Below, one piece after another: positions 1-7,312 of a stretch of 11,575 nucleotides of DNA. Made by a program: the position numbers and the translations under genes. Each line of letters begins with the position of its first letter. The stretch's first letter is position 1. The notes under the pieces were generated by a model that saw only the letters and a list, made by a program, of their open reading frames with translations, did not search any database and was not told the origin of the DNA. The stretch is from JACPKO01 sp964406775 (GTDB lineage: Bacteria; Patescibacteriota; Microgenomatia; Daviesbacterales; UBA10151), in contig CAYOSW010000035.1 of the NCBI GenBank assembly GCA_964406775.1, positions 1-11,575 of the forward strand, in the 5' to 3' direction.

Positions 1-2
1 CT

Positions 3-341
3 TCTTTTATCCTCGTCCGAATTGCTGAACAGGAAAAAATTGAGGTCAAAGATGTTGCAAACTATCTGGCTAACTCCAAAATTGATCCGCAAAAAACTTC
101 ACCCGATGAAATAGTTGCATCGGTTAAAGAGAAAAAGTCGGGAAAGATTGAAGATGAGTCGGAATTATTGAAGATAGCTGAAGAAGTAATCAGGGAGAAT
201 GAAAAATCGGTAGCCGATTACAAATCGGGAAAAGAATCCGCTATTCAGGCATTGATAGGCGGAATGATGAGAAAGACGCAGGGGAAAGCTGAGGCAGGGA
301 AGTCCAAAGAGGTGCTTATGCGGTTACTGGGAGAGAAATGA
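3..341 (+). CDS. gatB: Aspartyl/glutamyl-tRNA amidotransferase subunit B, C-terminal end (partial)
   Basis: This is an open frame entering from the left edge: 112 codons and a TGA stop at 339-341. The translated end contains NEKSVADYKSGKESAIQALI followed by GGMMRKTQGKAEAGKSKEVL, which is characteristic of the GatB/YqeY helical tail domain. GatB is the kinase/transamidase subunit of GatCAB, which converts Glu-tRNA(Gln) or Asp-tRNA(Asn) to the amide form in the cytoplasm; the tail contacts the tRNA. A stand-alone YqeY protein has a similar end, but the preceding residues (IEVKDVANYLANSKIDP) fit the GatB tail helical domain better. The catalytic cradle domain lies outside the window. Its stop overlaps the next start as ATGA, so the downstream ATPase is probably translationally coupled to it. 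Confidence 0.85.
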   Translation, partial: SFILVRIAEQEKIEVKDVANYLANSKIDPQKTSPDEIVASVKEKKSGKIEDESELLKIAEEVIRENEKSVADYKSGKESAIQALIGGMMRKTQGKAEAGKSKEVLMRLLGEK

Positions 342-1105
342 GTACCGCGCGGGAAGCTGTAAGGACAGAGTTTTGGCGGAAAGCCGGGAGGATTTGGGAG
401 CCTGAAGCACTCGCAATTACGGATCATCTTGATCAGGGCTCGGGGGTTATCGTTGAAGGAAAAAACGGTATCGGAAAAACACGCTTGCTCATACCTCAAA
501 TACAAACCCAGGTTTCAACCCGCGGAAAGAACATACTAATAGTTGATTTACGGAATGGTTGTTCCGGTTTTCAAATGCCGAAAGGCGGTGTTTTTATAGG
601 AGATGAAGCTGGGGCGCTGGCAATGCGCGGAAGCCGGGGATACGGATCACTTTCTGATCTTGCGGGATTGCTCCGGGATTTGGAAAACTCTTCCTCCCTG
701 CCCGTACTTATAAATTCAGGTGGTACAGAGCGGTACAGATACAGAACCCGCCGTGCAATAACAATGAGCTCGCTGGCGACATCTTTGCGGTTTGAAATTG
801 TCCGACTTGAACCTAAACAAATCCCCATCGGGTTGGCAGGGGAATTTTTATCTGCAGAAGGAGCCGGAAACGATCTGATCGATTTTGCCGGACAACCTGA
901 AGCAGCTCCGCTGCTTTATCCCCGAATGTTCGGAGTGGTTACAGGACAGGTTGAAGAATTCGGTCCTTCAGAACCCATTAATGATCTCCAGGGGCTTAAA
1001 AACTTTTTGAGTGAGAGAAATAATTTTGAGCAATGTATCATACTTTGTGGTTTGGAAAGAGCTCAACTTAGATCTATAACAACCTCTTTGGGGACTGGTG
1101 ACTAG
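338..1105 (+). CDS. P-loop ATPase of unknown function, coupled to gatB
   Basis: A 255-residue cytoplasmic protein. A Walker A motif GKNGIGKT lies at residues 41-48 and a Walker B-like strand VFIGDEAG at 85-92, with D89-E90 as the likely Mg and catalytic acidic pair. A sensor-like strand LPVLINSGG follows at 121-129, and AGQPEAAPLL near 184-193 resembles the GxP turn after the ATPase core in STAND/AAA-type NTPases (weak inference). There is no membrane segment. The start is the ATG in ATGA overlapping the gatB stop, with GGGAGAG just upstream as a possible weak ribosome site. No specific family is recognised. It could be a small AAA/STAND-type NTPase or an uncharacterised lineage-specific ATPase. 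Position behind gatB suggests co-expression, not necessarily a shared function. Confidence 0.75.
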   Translation: MSTAREAVRTEFWRKAGRIWEPEALAITDHLDQGSGVIVEGKNGIGKTRLLIPQIQTQVSTRGKNILIVDLRNGCSGFQMPKGGVFIGDEAGALAMRGSRGYGSLSDLAGLLRDLENSSSLPVLINSGGTERYRYRTRRAITMSSLATSLRFEIVRLEPKQIPIGLAGEFLSAEGAGNDLIDFAGQPEAAPLLYPRMFGVVTGQVEEFGPSEPINDLQGLKNFLSERNNFEQCIILCGLERAQLRSITTSLGTGD

Positions 1106-1108
1106 GTA

Positions 1109-1137
1109 TTGACTATAGGGCTTAAGAGGTGTATATT
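1109..1137 (+). promoter_or_regulatory. Sigma70-type promoter, leaderless layout
   Basis: TTGACT at 1109-1114 and TATATT at 1132-1137 are separated by exactly 17 bp. The ATG at 1145 lies 7 nt after the -10 box, so transcription should begin at or next to the start codon. The -35 box begins 4 nt after the preceding stop codon. Confidence 0.75.
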
Positions 1138-1144
1138 CCCTGAT

Positions 1145-1441
1145 ATGTCAAAAAGCGTTGAAGTAACAAGACCTACATATAACGAGTTATCCCAAAGATT
1201 GGGAGGCGAAGCTTCGTTCAGAAGAGATCCTTTAGGATGGGTTATGGATAAAGTTTTTCCTGTCTCAATTTATGATGCTCAGGGCGAAGTAAAACCAACA
1301 ATAACAGAAAGACCTCTTGGAGTAGTAACTCGCGTCGTAGGCGGATTTACAAGAGATGTTGCTATCCCCGTAGCGACTGTTGCTGCATTACCTCTGGTAA
1401 TATACCCTGGTTCGCTTGTAAGAGCTGGTGAGATTGGCTGA
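1145..1441 (+). CDS. Small protein of unknown function
   Basis: A 98-residue protein beginning MSKSVEVTRPTYNELSQRLG. The frame stays open upstream to a TTG at 1109, but that codon is part of the -35 box, so ATG 1145 is the credible start and the transcript is probably leaderless. The N-terminal two thirds are polar; the C-terminal part around residues 69-92 (DVAIPVATVAALPLVIYPGS) is hydrophobic and could be a membrane segment or a buried helix. No family is recognised and no catalytic motif is visible. It has its own promoter between the ATPase gene and dnaE, so it is probably a separate unit. Short length leaves some doubt that it is coding, though the matching promoter and start support it. 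Confidence 0.6.
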   Translation: MSKSVEVTRPTYNELSQRLGGEASFRRDPLGWVMDKVFPVSIYDAQGEVKPTITERPLGVVTRVVGGFTRDVAIPVATVAALPLVIYPGSLVRAGEIG

Positions 1442-1448
1442 TTGCCAC

Positions 1449-1479
1449 TTGAAAATTACCCTCTAAATACTGTTAAAAT
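1449..1479 (+). promoter_or_regulatory. Possible dnaE promoter
   Basis: TTGAAA at 1449-1454 and TAAAAT at 1474-1479 have a 19-bp spacer, longer than ideal. It would give a leader of roughly 55 nt before the dnaE ATG at 1543. No better candidate is seen in the 101-bp gap, and no Shine-Dalgarno site precedes dnaE. Confidence 0.3.
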
Positions 1480-1542
1480 AAAACCCTAAAGTTTCCGGTT
1501 GTCGCGCGGATGAATTAAGTTCCTGCAAGAAACCGCAATAAT

Positions 1543-4500
1543 ATGAGTAAATTCGTTCATCTCCACACTCACACCGAATACTCCCTGCTAGACGGTCTTT
1601 CAAAAATCCCGAAGCTGGTTAAAGCTGCCAAAGATTTAGGAATGGATTCAATTGCCATAACCGATCACGGTTCGATGTACGGTGCGATTGAATTTTATAA
1701 AGCCTGTATCGACGCGGGTATTAAACCGATTATCGGCTGCGAGATGTATGTCGCGCCGCGTTCCCATCTAAGCAAGGAAGGCAAGGTTGATACCGAGCCT
1801 TACCATTTAACCGTACTAGCCAAGGATTACAAAGGCTATTTGAATCTGATGAAGCTGGTTTCAATCTCTTATCTGGACGGGTTCTACTACAAACCCCGTG
1901 TTGATAAGGAGCTGCTCAAGCAATATCACGAAGGATTAATTGCCCTTTCCGCCTGTCCTGCGGGGGAATTTATCAGAGCGCTTAAAAAAAATGATTATTC
2001 AAAAGGCGAGGAAGTAGCCAAAGAATATCAGGAAATATTCGGTGAGGGAAATTATTATCTGGAACTGCAGAATCACTTTTATAAACAATTAGTCGCAAAA
2101 CCCGGATTGGAAGCTTCGGTTAAGGCGGATTTGGAGAATATGGGCAATATTCAGGATATGACTTGGCTTGCGGCAAAAGCCGTTTCGAAAAAACTCGGGA
2201 TTCCGCTTGTTGCAACAAACGATCTGCACTATATAAAAAAAGAAGATGCCGAGGCCCAGGATTGTCTGGTCTGTATACAAACAGGAAAGACTCTGACCGA
2301 CCTTAACAGATTAAGGATGGTTGATACACCCGATTTATATTTGAAATCCGCGGAGGAAATGCTGGAGGCGTTTAAAGAAATTCCTGAGGCTGTTGAAAAT
2401 TCGGTTAAAATTGCTGAAAAAATTAATATTGAAATTCCTCTCGGGACGCCGATGTTTCCGGTATTTGAGGTTCCGGGCGGGAAAGATCCGATGCAGTACC
2501 TTAAAGAGCTGACTTACGAGCGGGGTGCTCTGAGAATGGAAATGTCGCCCGAAAGAAAAGAAAGACTCGATTACGAACTTTCGATTATAGAAAAAAAGAA
2601 ATACGGAACTTATTTTTTGGTGGTTCAGGATTTCATTAATTGGGCTCATCAGCAGGGGATTATAACTAATACCAGAGGTTCTGCCGCGGGGTCGTTAGTT
2701 CTTTATGCCCTAGGGGTAACCAATATCGATTCGATCCATTACAACATTCCTTTTGAGCGGTTTTTAAATCCAATGCGTCCGAGTTTGCCCGATATTGATT
2801 CGGATATGGCGGACGACAGGAGAGATGAGGTTATACGCTACGTTGCGCAAAAATACGGAGAGGATAAAGTGGCGCACATTGTTACATTCGGAACAATGAT
2901 GGGTAGGGCTGCAATCCGCGATATCGGACGGGTTATGGGTATAGCATACGGGGAGGTAGACAGGATTGCCAAACTTGTCCCACCGCCCCATCAGGGATTT
3001 CACAAGCCTTTGCCCGATGCAATAAAAGAGGTACCTGAACTGGCTGACCTCTATAAATCGGACCAGAATTATAAAAAACTGCTGGATTTGGCGTGTAAAG
3101 TTGAGTCGACTGTGCGTCACGCTTCAGTTCACGCGGCGGGAATTGTCGTTTCACCGACTCCGCTTACCGATTACACTCCGCTTCAAAGAGAGGCTAATGG
3201 CGATAAAATCGTCGCTCAATACGATATGTTTTCGGTTGAGGCCGCAGGATTGGTTAAGCTCGACTTTTTAGGAATCCGCAATCTTTCGATCCTCGGGCGG
3301 GCGGTGGAATTCGTAAAAAAGAACCGTAATACCGAGGTTGATTTGGATAATATCCCACTGGATGATCCGAAAGCCTTTGAACTTCTGGCACAGGGAGAAA
3401 CAATGGGACTTTTTCAGCTTGAGGGTTCGGGTATGACCAAGTGGTTGGTTGATCTAAAACCCACGGATATTTATGACATTATGGCTATGATTGCTCTTTA
3501 CCGTCCGGGTCCGATGGGTTCGATACCTGATTATATCCAGAGAAAACACGATCCATCAAAAATCCGCTATTACGATCCGAGGATGGAGGAATATATGAAG
3601 CAGTCATTGGGGATTTTGGTTTATCAGGAAGACGTTTTGCTTACGGCTATAAATATTGCCGGATATTCCTGGCTTGAGGCTGATAAATTCCGTAAAGCTA
3701 TGGGTAAAAAAATTCCTGCTGAGATGGCAAAGCAGAAAGACCAATTCTTAAAAGGCGCGGTTGATAACGGAATGAGTAAAGAAAAAGCTGATGGACTTTG
3801 GGCGCTGATTGAGCCTTTCGCCGCTTACGGTTTCCCTAAAGCCCACGCTGCCTCATACGGAATGATTTCCTATCAAACTGCCTATATGAAGGCTAATTTT
3901 CCGGTTGAGTTTATGGCGGCGGTTATGACGGCAGAGTACGGAAATACCGAAAAAATTGCTCACGCCATCGAAGAGTGCAAAAGGATGGGGATAGTCGTTT
4001 TACCCCCGGATATTAATTTTTCGGGAGTCGGATTTACCATAGAAGATTTAAATACCCTTACCGAGGAGCAAATGCTGCGTAATATTTCCCACGCTAAATC
4101 GGTTGTTCAGACTCAGGGTATCCGCTTCGGATTGTCTGCGATTAAAAATGTCGGAATTTCCGCAATTGAATCGATAATTGCCGCGAGGGAGAGAAAACCG
4201 TTTAAATCGCTTGCCGATATTTGTGCCCGTGTCGATACGCGCCTTGCCAACCGTAAAACTTTGGAATCTTTAACTAAAGCGGGGGCTTTAGATACGTTCG
4301 GCACCCGCGCATCGCTACTTTTGGGATTAGATGAAAGCTTGGAGAAGGCTCATAAAACTGCAAAACTTACCGCCTCCGGTCAGGTTTCGCTGTTCGGGGA
4401 AGATGATGCGGGGTTTGCCGAGCATAAGCTTGCCGAGATTGATGAATTAGAGCTTGATAAGCTGCTTTTATTCGAAAAAGAACTTCTCGGTTTTTATCTT

Positions 4501-5145
4501 CACGAACCGCCATATTTAAATAAGTTAAAGCAGCTTGAGGAGGCGATAAAAGTCAGGATTTCTCACCTACCGACTTTTTCTATAAATCAGCGGGTAACTT
4601 TTGGAGGCGTGATTGTGGAAATTAAGAAAGTTTTAACTAAAAAAAGTGGTGCGGAGATGGCTTTTGTTAAAATTTCGGACGGAATTTCCGAGATGGAAAC
4701 TGTGGTTTTTCCGAAAACTTACGCTCAAACGAAGCATATTTTAAATAAGGAGGAGGTTGTGGTCGTTACTGGTAAGCTGGATAAAAGGGAAGATGAATAT
4801 TCGGTTTTAATTGATACCGTCGAAATTTTTAATCCCGATGAATTTTTTGTTTTAGACACGGGAGAGGCCGGTCCTCCGGCCGATTATCCGCCTTCTATGC
4901 CCGAACCTTCGTTTGAAGATTTGCCCGGTGTTGAAATTAAGATACCCGTAAATGCCGGAAGCGATCTTTTAAAAGAGATAAACTCCGCATTAAAAAAATA
5001 CCCCGGGGACAAGCCGGTAACGATTCTTTTGCCTTCTGAAAATTCATTTAAGAAGCTCAATCTCAATTTTACGATTGACCCGTCTGCGGGCCTTTTGGTG
5101 ATTCTCGAGAACCTTTTGGGGCCCGATTCGGTTCGAGTTATTTAA
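1543..5145 (+). CDS. dnaE: DNA polymerase III subunit alpha
   Basis: The replicative C-family polymerase, complete at 1200 residues, a normal length for DnaE. The N-terminal PHP domain opens with FVHLHTHTEYSLLDG. Likely metal ligands are all visible: H8, H10, D17, H42 (TDHG), E67 (GCEMYV), H88, C138, D227 and H229 (TNDLHY). Such an intact set is known from DnaE proteins with intrinsic 3'-5' proofreading, unlike E. coli; activity here is inferred. The palm carries PDIDSD with catalytic D417 and D419, and the third acid is D574 in KLDFLG. The fingers and helix-hairpin-helix region follow, then an OB-fold near 1015-1095 (RVTFGGVIVEIKKV) and a C-terminal tail ending LLVILENLLGPDSVRVI, which resembles the tau-binding end. 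No Shine-Dalgarno site is seen. It acts at the fork with the beta clamp and clamp loader. Confidence 0.98.
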   Translation: MSKFVHLHTHTEYSLLDGLSKIPKLVKAAKDLGMDSIAITDHGSMYGAIEFYKACIDAGIKPIIGCEMYVAPRSHLSKEGKVDTEPYHLTVLAKDYKGYLNLMKLVSISYLDGFYYKPRVDKELLKQYHEGLIALSACPAGEFIRALKKNDYSKGEEVAKEYQEIFGEGNYYLELQNHFYKQLVAKPGLEASVKADLENMGNIQDMTWLAAKAVSKKLGIPLVATNDLHYIKKEDAEAQDCLVCIQTGKTLTDLNRLRMVDTPDLYLKSAEEMLEAFKEIPEAVENSVKIAEKINIEIPLGTPMFPVFEVPGGKDPMQYLKELTYERGALRMEMSPERKERLDYELSIIEKKKYGTYFLVVQDFINWAHQQGIITNTRGSAAGSLVLYALGVTNIDSIHYNIPFERFLNPMRPSLPDIDSDMADDRRDEVIRYVAQKYGEDKVAHIVTFGTMMGRAAIRDIGRVMGIAYGEVDRIAKLVPPPHQGFHKPLPDAIKEVPELADLYKSDQNYKKLLDLACKVESTVRHASVHAAGIVVSPTPLTDYTPLQREANGDKIVAQYDMFSVEAAGLVKLDFLGIRNLSILGRAVEFVKKNRNTEVDLDNIPLDDPKAFELLAQGETMGLFQLEGSGMTKWLVDLKPTDIYDIMAMIALYRPGPMGSIPDYIQRKHDPSKIRYYDPRMEEYMKQSLGILVYQEDVLLTAINIAGYSWLEADKFRKAMGKKIPAEMAKQKDQFLKGAVDNGMSKEKADGLWALIEPFAAYGFPKAHAASYGMISYQTAYMKANFPVEFMAAVMTAEYGNTEKIAHAIEECKRMGIVVLPPDINFSGVGFTIEDLNTLTEEQMLRNISHAKSVVQTQGIRFGLSAIKNVGISAIESIIAARERKPFKSLADICARVDTRLANRKTLESLTKAGALDTFGTRASLLLGLDESLEKAHKTAKLTASGQVSLFGEDDAGFAEHKLAEIDELELDKLLLFEKELLGFYLHEPPYLNKLKQLEEAIKVRISHLPTFSINQRVTFGGVIVEIKKVLTKKSGAEMAFVKISDGISEMETVVFPKTYAQTKHILNKEEVVVVTGKLDKREDEYSVLIDTVEIFNPDEFFVLDTGEAGPPADYPPSMPEPSFEDLPGVEIKIPVNAGSDLLKEINSALKKYPGDKPVTILLPSENSFKKLNLNFTIDPSAGLLVILENLLGPDSVRVI

Positions 5146-5159
5146 TTCAGGCTCGGCTG

Positions 5160-5188
5160 TTGATTTGCTTGGCGTTTTAGGTTAAAAT
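5160..5188 (+). promoter_or_regulatory. rplS promoter, near-leaderless
   Basis: TTGATT (5160-5165), a 17-bp spacer and TAAAAT (5183-5188) precede the ATG at 5197 by 8 nt. The predicted leader is about 0 to 2 nt, and no Shine-Dalgarno site is present. Confidence 0.65.
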
Positions 5189-5196
5189 TCACTCGT

Positions 5197-5535
5197 ATGT
5201 TATCAATTAATTTCGGAGATAAAAAACTTACAGTGGGTGACACCATTAAAGTTAAATACAATATTGAAGAAGGCGGAAAAACCCGTGTTCAGGCTTTTGA
5301 GGGAATTTTAATTGCCTGCCAGGGAAAAACTCAGGAAGATAAAACTTTCACAGTCCGCAGAATCGGAGACAGGGGAGTCGGTGTTGAGCGTATTTGGCCG
5401 ATTACAGCTAAAACTTTAGTTGATATCGAGGTTGTTAAACACTCCAAAAAAGGTAAGTCCGGTAAAGTCGGAGTCAGACGTTCGAAACTTTATTATCTCC
5501 GCGACGTAAAAGGCCGTATGGCTACACGCGTTTAA
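5197..5535 (+). CDS. rplS: 50S ribosomal protein L19
   Basis: A 112-residue protein with the L19 signature throughout: VGDTIKVKYNIEEGGKTRVQ, then AFEGILIACQGK, FTVRRIGDRGVGVERIWPI, and the basic end KSGKVGVRRSKLYYLRDVKG. Length is typical for the family (about 115). L19 sits at the 30S-50S interface near the L14 bridge. It lies 51 bp after dnaE with its own promoter and is followed by rnhB and yraN, a gene order seen in many bacteria. The ATG at 5197 gives the expected short N-terminus. The transcript is predicted to be essentially leaderless, notable for a highly expressed ribosomal gene. Confidence 0.97.
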   Translation: MLSINFGDKKLTVGDTIKVKYNIEEGGKTRVQAFEGILIACQGKTQEDKTFTVRRIGDRGVGVERIWPITAKTLVDIEVVKHSKKGKSGKVGVRRSKLYYLRDVKGRMATRV

Positions 5536-5544
5536 CAATTTCCG

Positions 5545-5553
5545 TGTTAGAAT
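5545..5553 (+). promoter_or_regulatory. Extended -10 promoter for rnhB
   Basis: TGTTAGAAT is an extended -10 element (TG-n-TAGAAT, core 5548-5553) in the short gap after rplS. The GTG at 5560 follows the core by 6 nt. No convincing -35 box is seen at 17 bp, which is normal for extended -10 promoters. Confidence 0.5.
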
Positions 5554-5559
5554 GGTTTG

Positions 5560-6171
5560 GTGACTTTTGCAGATTTTTCTCTAGAAACTCCACTTTGGTC
5601 TCAAGGTTTTAATTTCATTTGCGGAATAGATGAGGTTGGGCGCGGTTGTTTTGCAGGTCCCGTAGTTGCAGGCGCCGTAATTTTTCCTCCTAATTCAAGT
5701 CTGATTGATGGGATTGCCGATTCAAAGCTTTTAAAACCTTCAAAAAGAGAGGATCTGGCAAAAGAAATTAAAGACAAGGCTGAAGCCTGGGCTGTCGGTG
5801 AAATTTCCGTTGAAGATATTAATAAATTCGGAATTGGTCAGGCAACTCAAATGGCTTTTTCAAAAGCCGTTGATAATCTTAAGAAAGCTGCGGATTTTTT
5901 CTTAATAGATGCCTTCTACGTAAAAACCCTGGATAAACTGAAACAAAAACCCATTCCGGGAGGTGACAGAATTTCCGCTTCGATAGCAGCCGCTTCAATT
6001 ATCGCAAAAGTTTACCGCGACGATCTGATGCAAAAACTGCATATGAATTTTCCGGATTACGGCTTTGACAAGCATAAAGGTTACGGCACAAGTTTTCACC
6101 GCGAAATGATAAAAAAGTTTGGATTATCGGATTTGCATCGTAAGTCGTTTAAGCTCGATAAATTTCTTTAG
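5560..6171 (+). CDS. rnhB: Ribonuclease HII
   Basis: Cleaves the RNA strand of RNA-DNA hybrids and incises at single ribonucleotides in DNA (ribonucleotide excision repair, primer removal). The signature GIDEVGRGCFAGPVVAGAV is present near residues 22-40. The DEDD active site is visible: D24, E25, D117 (LIDAFY) and D154 in YRDD. Further family blocks are DSKLLKPSKRE, RISASIAAASIIAKVYRD and the C-terminal DKHKGYGTSFHR. The 203-residue length matches the family. GTG 5560 is chosen over the in-frame TTG at 5557 because only GTG sits 6 nt after the extended -10 element. It ends with TAG directly abutting the yraN ATG, so the two genes are co-transcribed and probably coupled. Confidence 0.95.
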   Translation: MTFADFSLETPLWSQGFNFICGIDEVGRGCFAGPVVAGAVIFPPNSSLIDGIADSKLLKPSKREDLAKEIKDKAEAWAVGEISVEDINKFGIGQATQMAFSKAVDNLKKAADFFLIDAFYVKTLDKLKQKPIPGGDRISASIAAASIIAKVYRDDLMQKLHMNFPDYGFDKHKGYGTSFHREMIKKFGLSDLHRKSFKLDKFL

Positions 6172-6546
6172 ATGTCAGGTTATAAAAAAGAGCAGGGTAA
6201 ATACGGAGAGGAATTAGCCTCGGCTTTTCTGAAAAAGCTGGGATACGAAATTATTGTTAAAAACTATCTAATAAGAGGCGGTGAAATTGACCTTATCGCC
6301 CGCGACGGGGAGACAACTGTAATTGTGGAGGTTAAATTGAGAGGCAATAATGAGTACGGACCTGCTGTTGAATCGGTAACTCCCTCAAAGTTGCGTGCGC
6401 TTATTAAAACTTCAAAGTTCTATGCCTTAGAGAAACATATTAAAGGCGGATTAAGGATTGATCTTGTGGCTATTGATATAAAAGACGGAAAACCCCAGGT
6501 AACACACCTTAAAAACATAACCGAAGGGTTAAGTACAGGATTTTGA
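6172..6546 (+). CDS. yraN: UPF0102 family protein YraN
   Basis: A 124-residue protein of the UPF0102 family, which has a restriction-endonuclease-like fold and an undetermined physiological role, often suspected in DNA processing. Family blocks are visible: KEQGKYGEELASAFLKKLGY at the N-terminus, NYLIRGGEIDLIARDGETTV and IVEVKLR in the core, then SVTPSKLRALIKTSKFYAL. The PD-(D/E)xK-like residues E38, D40, E53 and K55 are all present, so nuclease chemistry is plausible. The ATG follows the rnhB stop without a gap, a linkage with rnhB seen widely. The length is normal. Confidence 0.92.
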   Translation: MSGYKKEQGKYGEELASAFLKKLGYEIIVKNYLIRGGEIDLIARDGETTVIVEVKLRGNNEYGPAVESVTPSKLRALIKTSKFYALEKHIKGGLRIDLVAIDIKDGKPQVTHLKNITEGLSTGF

Positions 6547-6560
6547 AGCTATCTAGGTTT

Positions 6561-6589
6561 TTGAATATCTTGACACTTTAGTATATAAT
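6561..6589 (+). promoter_or_regulatory. Strong promoter for the four-cysteine protein gene
   Basis: TTGAAT (6561-6566), a 17-bp spacer and a perfect TATAAT (6584-6589) precede the ATG at 6601 by 11 nt. The predicted leader is about 5 nt, too short for a Shine-Dalgarno interaction. A TTGACA at 6570-6575 lies inside the spacer and is badly placed. Confidence 0.7.
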
Positions 6590-6600
6590 TTTGATCTGTT

Positions 6601-7035
6601 ATGAGAAGACTAAGTGTAGAATCTACACCAATTCGTACTCAGGTAGACATACTCACAAAACCTGCCACTGTAGAGGCAGCCGGTGCTCCGTCGAAAATAG
6701 CCGGTGTAAAAGGGCGGGAAAGATTCACAAAAACTGTGGAAATACAAACACAGACAAGAACAGCATTAAGTAAGGATCTGCAGGGTCTGTTAGCGAATCC
6801 GAATGTAAGGAGGAGCGGTTGTAGATGCCCTGATCGGTATGATGCCGACCCTAACCCTGATGGACCCAGATGTAAAAGCAGATTTTGCGTCAGAAAAAGG
6901 GCAAAGAAAGAAATTGGCAAGAAGAAGGCTGAACGCGAGACTAGAAAAGGGTTACTTATAAAATTACCTGAACGGCCTAAGCCGGAAGTAAAACCTAAAG
7001 AAAAAGAAAGCCGCCCCCTACGCATAGCAGCTTAG
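6601..7035 (+). CDS. Basic four-cysteine protein of unknown function
   Basis: A 144-residue, strongly basic protein that I do not recognise. The first 65 residues are Thr/Ala-rich and polar. A central cysteine cluster, C74-x-C76-x14-C91-x4-C96, in SGCRCPDRYDADPNPDGPRC and following residues, could bind zinc. The Asp/Pro/Gly-rich loop between the cysteine pairs also resembles a calcium-binding or thrombospondin-type loop (weak). After residue 96 the chain is Lys/Arg-rich (RKRAKKEIGKKKAERETRK) and then Pro/Lys/Glu-rich, consistent with nucleic-acid or ribosome binding. There is no signal peptide or membrane segment. ATG 6601 is supported by a near-consensus promoter 11 nt upstream. The candidate RNA gene begins about 80 bp downstream. 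Confidence 0.65.
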   Translation: MRRLSVESTPIRTQVDILTKPATVEAAGAPSKIAGVKGRERFTKTVEIQTQTRTALSKDLQGLLANPNVRRSGCRCPDRYDADPNPDGPRCKSRFCVRKRAKKEIGKKKAERETRKGLLIKLPERPKPEVKPKEKESRPLRIAA

Positions 7036-7082
7036 TATTTATCCCATAAAAAACTTGACTATTTTTGATATTCTTTGATTGA

Positions 7083-7111
7083 TTGACAGTTTGAAAAATA
7101 GAGAGTAATGT
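7083..7111 (+). promoter_or_regulatory. Promoter for the candidate structured RNA
   Basis: A consensus TTGACA (7083-7088) and, after 17 bp, TAATGT (7106-7111), a weaker -10 box. The predicted start near 7118 falls one base before the 5' strand of the first long helix, which supports both the promoter and the RNA. Confidence 0.5.
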
Positions 7112-7117
7112 AAATAG

Positions 7118-7308
7118 TCCAATATACAATTTATTAAAGCGCAAGCAGAGATAAATAAGTACTCATAGGAAACTGTAAGTACAGAAAAGTATATTGGTTG
7201 CCTGTCGAATATGCAAGACCGCAAGGCCGAAGCATAAAGGAAAATATTAGAAATGCTATTTTCCGGGACGGGTTTTAGAAAGAAGTCCGCGTAAGCGGGC
7301 TTTTTTCT
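7118..7308 (+). ncRNA. Candidate structured RNA, about 190 nt, class unknown
   Basis: This gap has no credible coding frame and is full of nested complementarity. Helices by eye: P1 7119-7127 with 7189-7197 (9 perfect pairs, CCAATATAC/GTATATTGG); P2 7129-7134 with 7151-7156, enclosing a GC-GCAA-GC mini-hairpin (7139-7146); P3 7159-7163 with 7178-7182; P4 7201-7206 with 7267-7272 (one G-U); P5 7239-7246 with 7257-7264 (8 perfect pairs); a CC-GCAA-GG hairpin at 7219-7226; and the terminator at 7277-7308. A promoter places the start at about 7118. I see no motifs of tmRNA, RNase P RNA, SRP RNA or a common riboswitch. Size and shape would allow a 6S-like RNA or a lineage-specific RNA. Riboswitch control of a + strand gene is unlikely because the next gene is on the - strand. 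Confidence 0.5.
7277..7308 (+). terminator. Intrinsic terminator of the candidate RNA
   Basis: Arms 7277-7290 and 7295-7308 pair over 14 bp with two G-U pairs around a GTAA loop; the GC-rich top (TCCGC/GCGGG) is followed by TTTTTTCT on the + strand. It also lies 5 bp past the stop of the convergent membrane protein gene and can fold in that direction, so it may serve both. Confidence 0.85.
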
Positions 7309-7312
7309 GTCC

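Noticed and set aside
1109..1144. Upstream TTG start giving a 110-aa small protein
   Set aside because: The TTG is part of a -35 box and the -10 box lies inside the extra codons, so this stretch is promoter, not coding.
5557..5559. TTG as start of rnhB
   Set aside because: It lies only 3 nt after the -10 core; the adjacent GTG at 5560 fits the promoter and costs one residue.
6570..6575. TTGACA as -35 box for the four-cysteine gene
   Set aside because: It is only 8 bp from TATAAT; TTGAAT at 6561 has the right 17-bp spacing.
6639..7025. A 128-codon open frame on the - strand opposite the four-cysteine gene
   Set aside because: The + strand frame has a strong promoter at its start; the reverse frame looks like its shadow.
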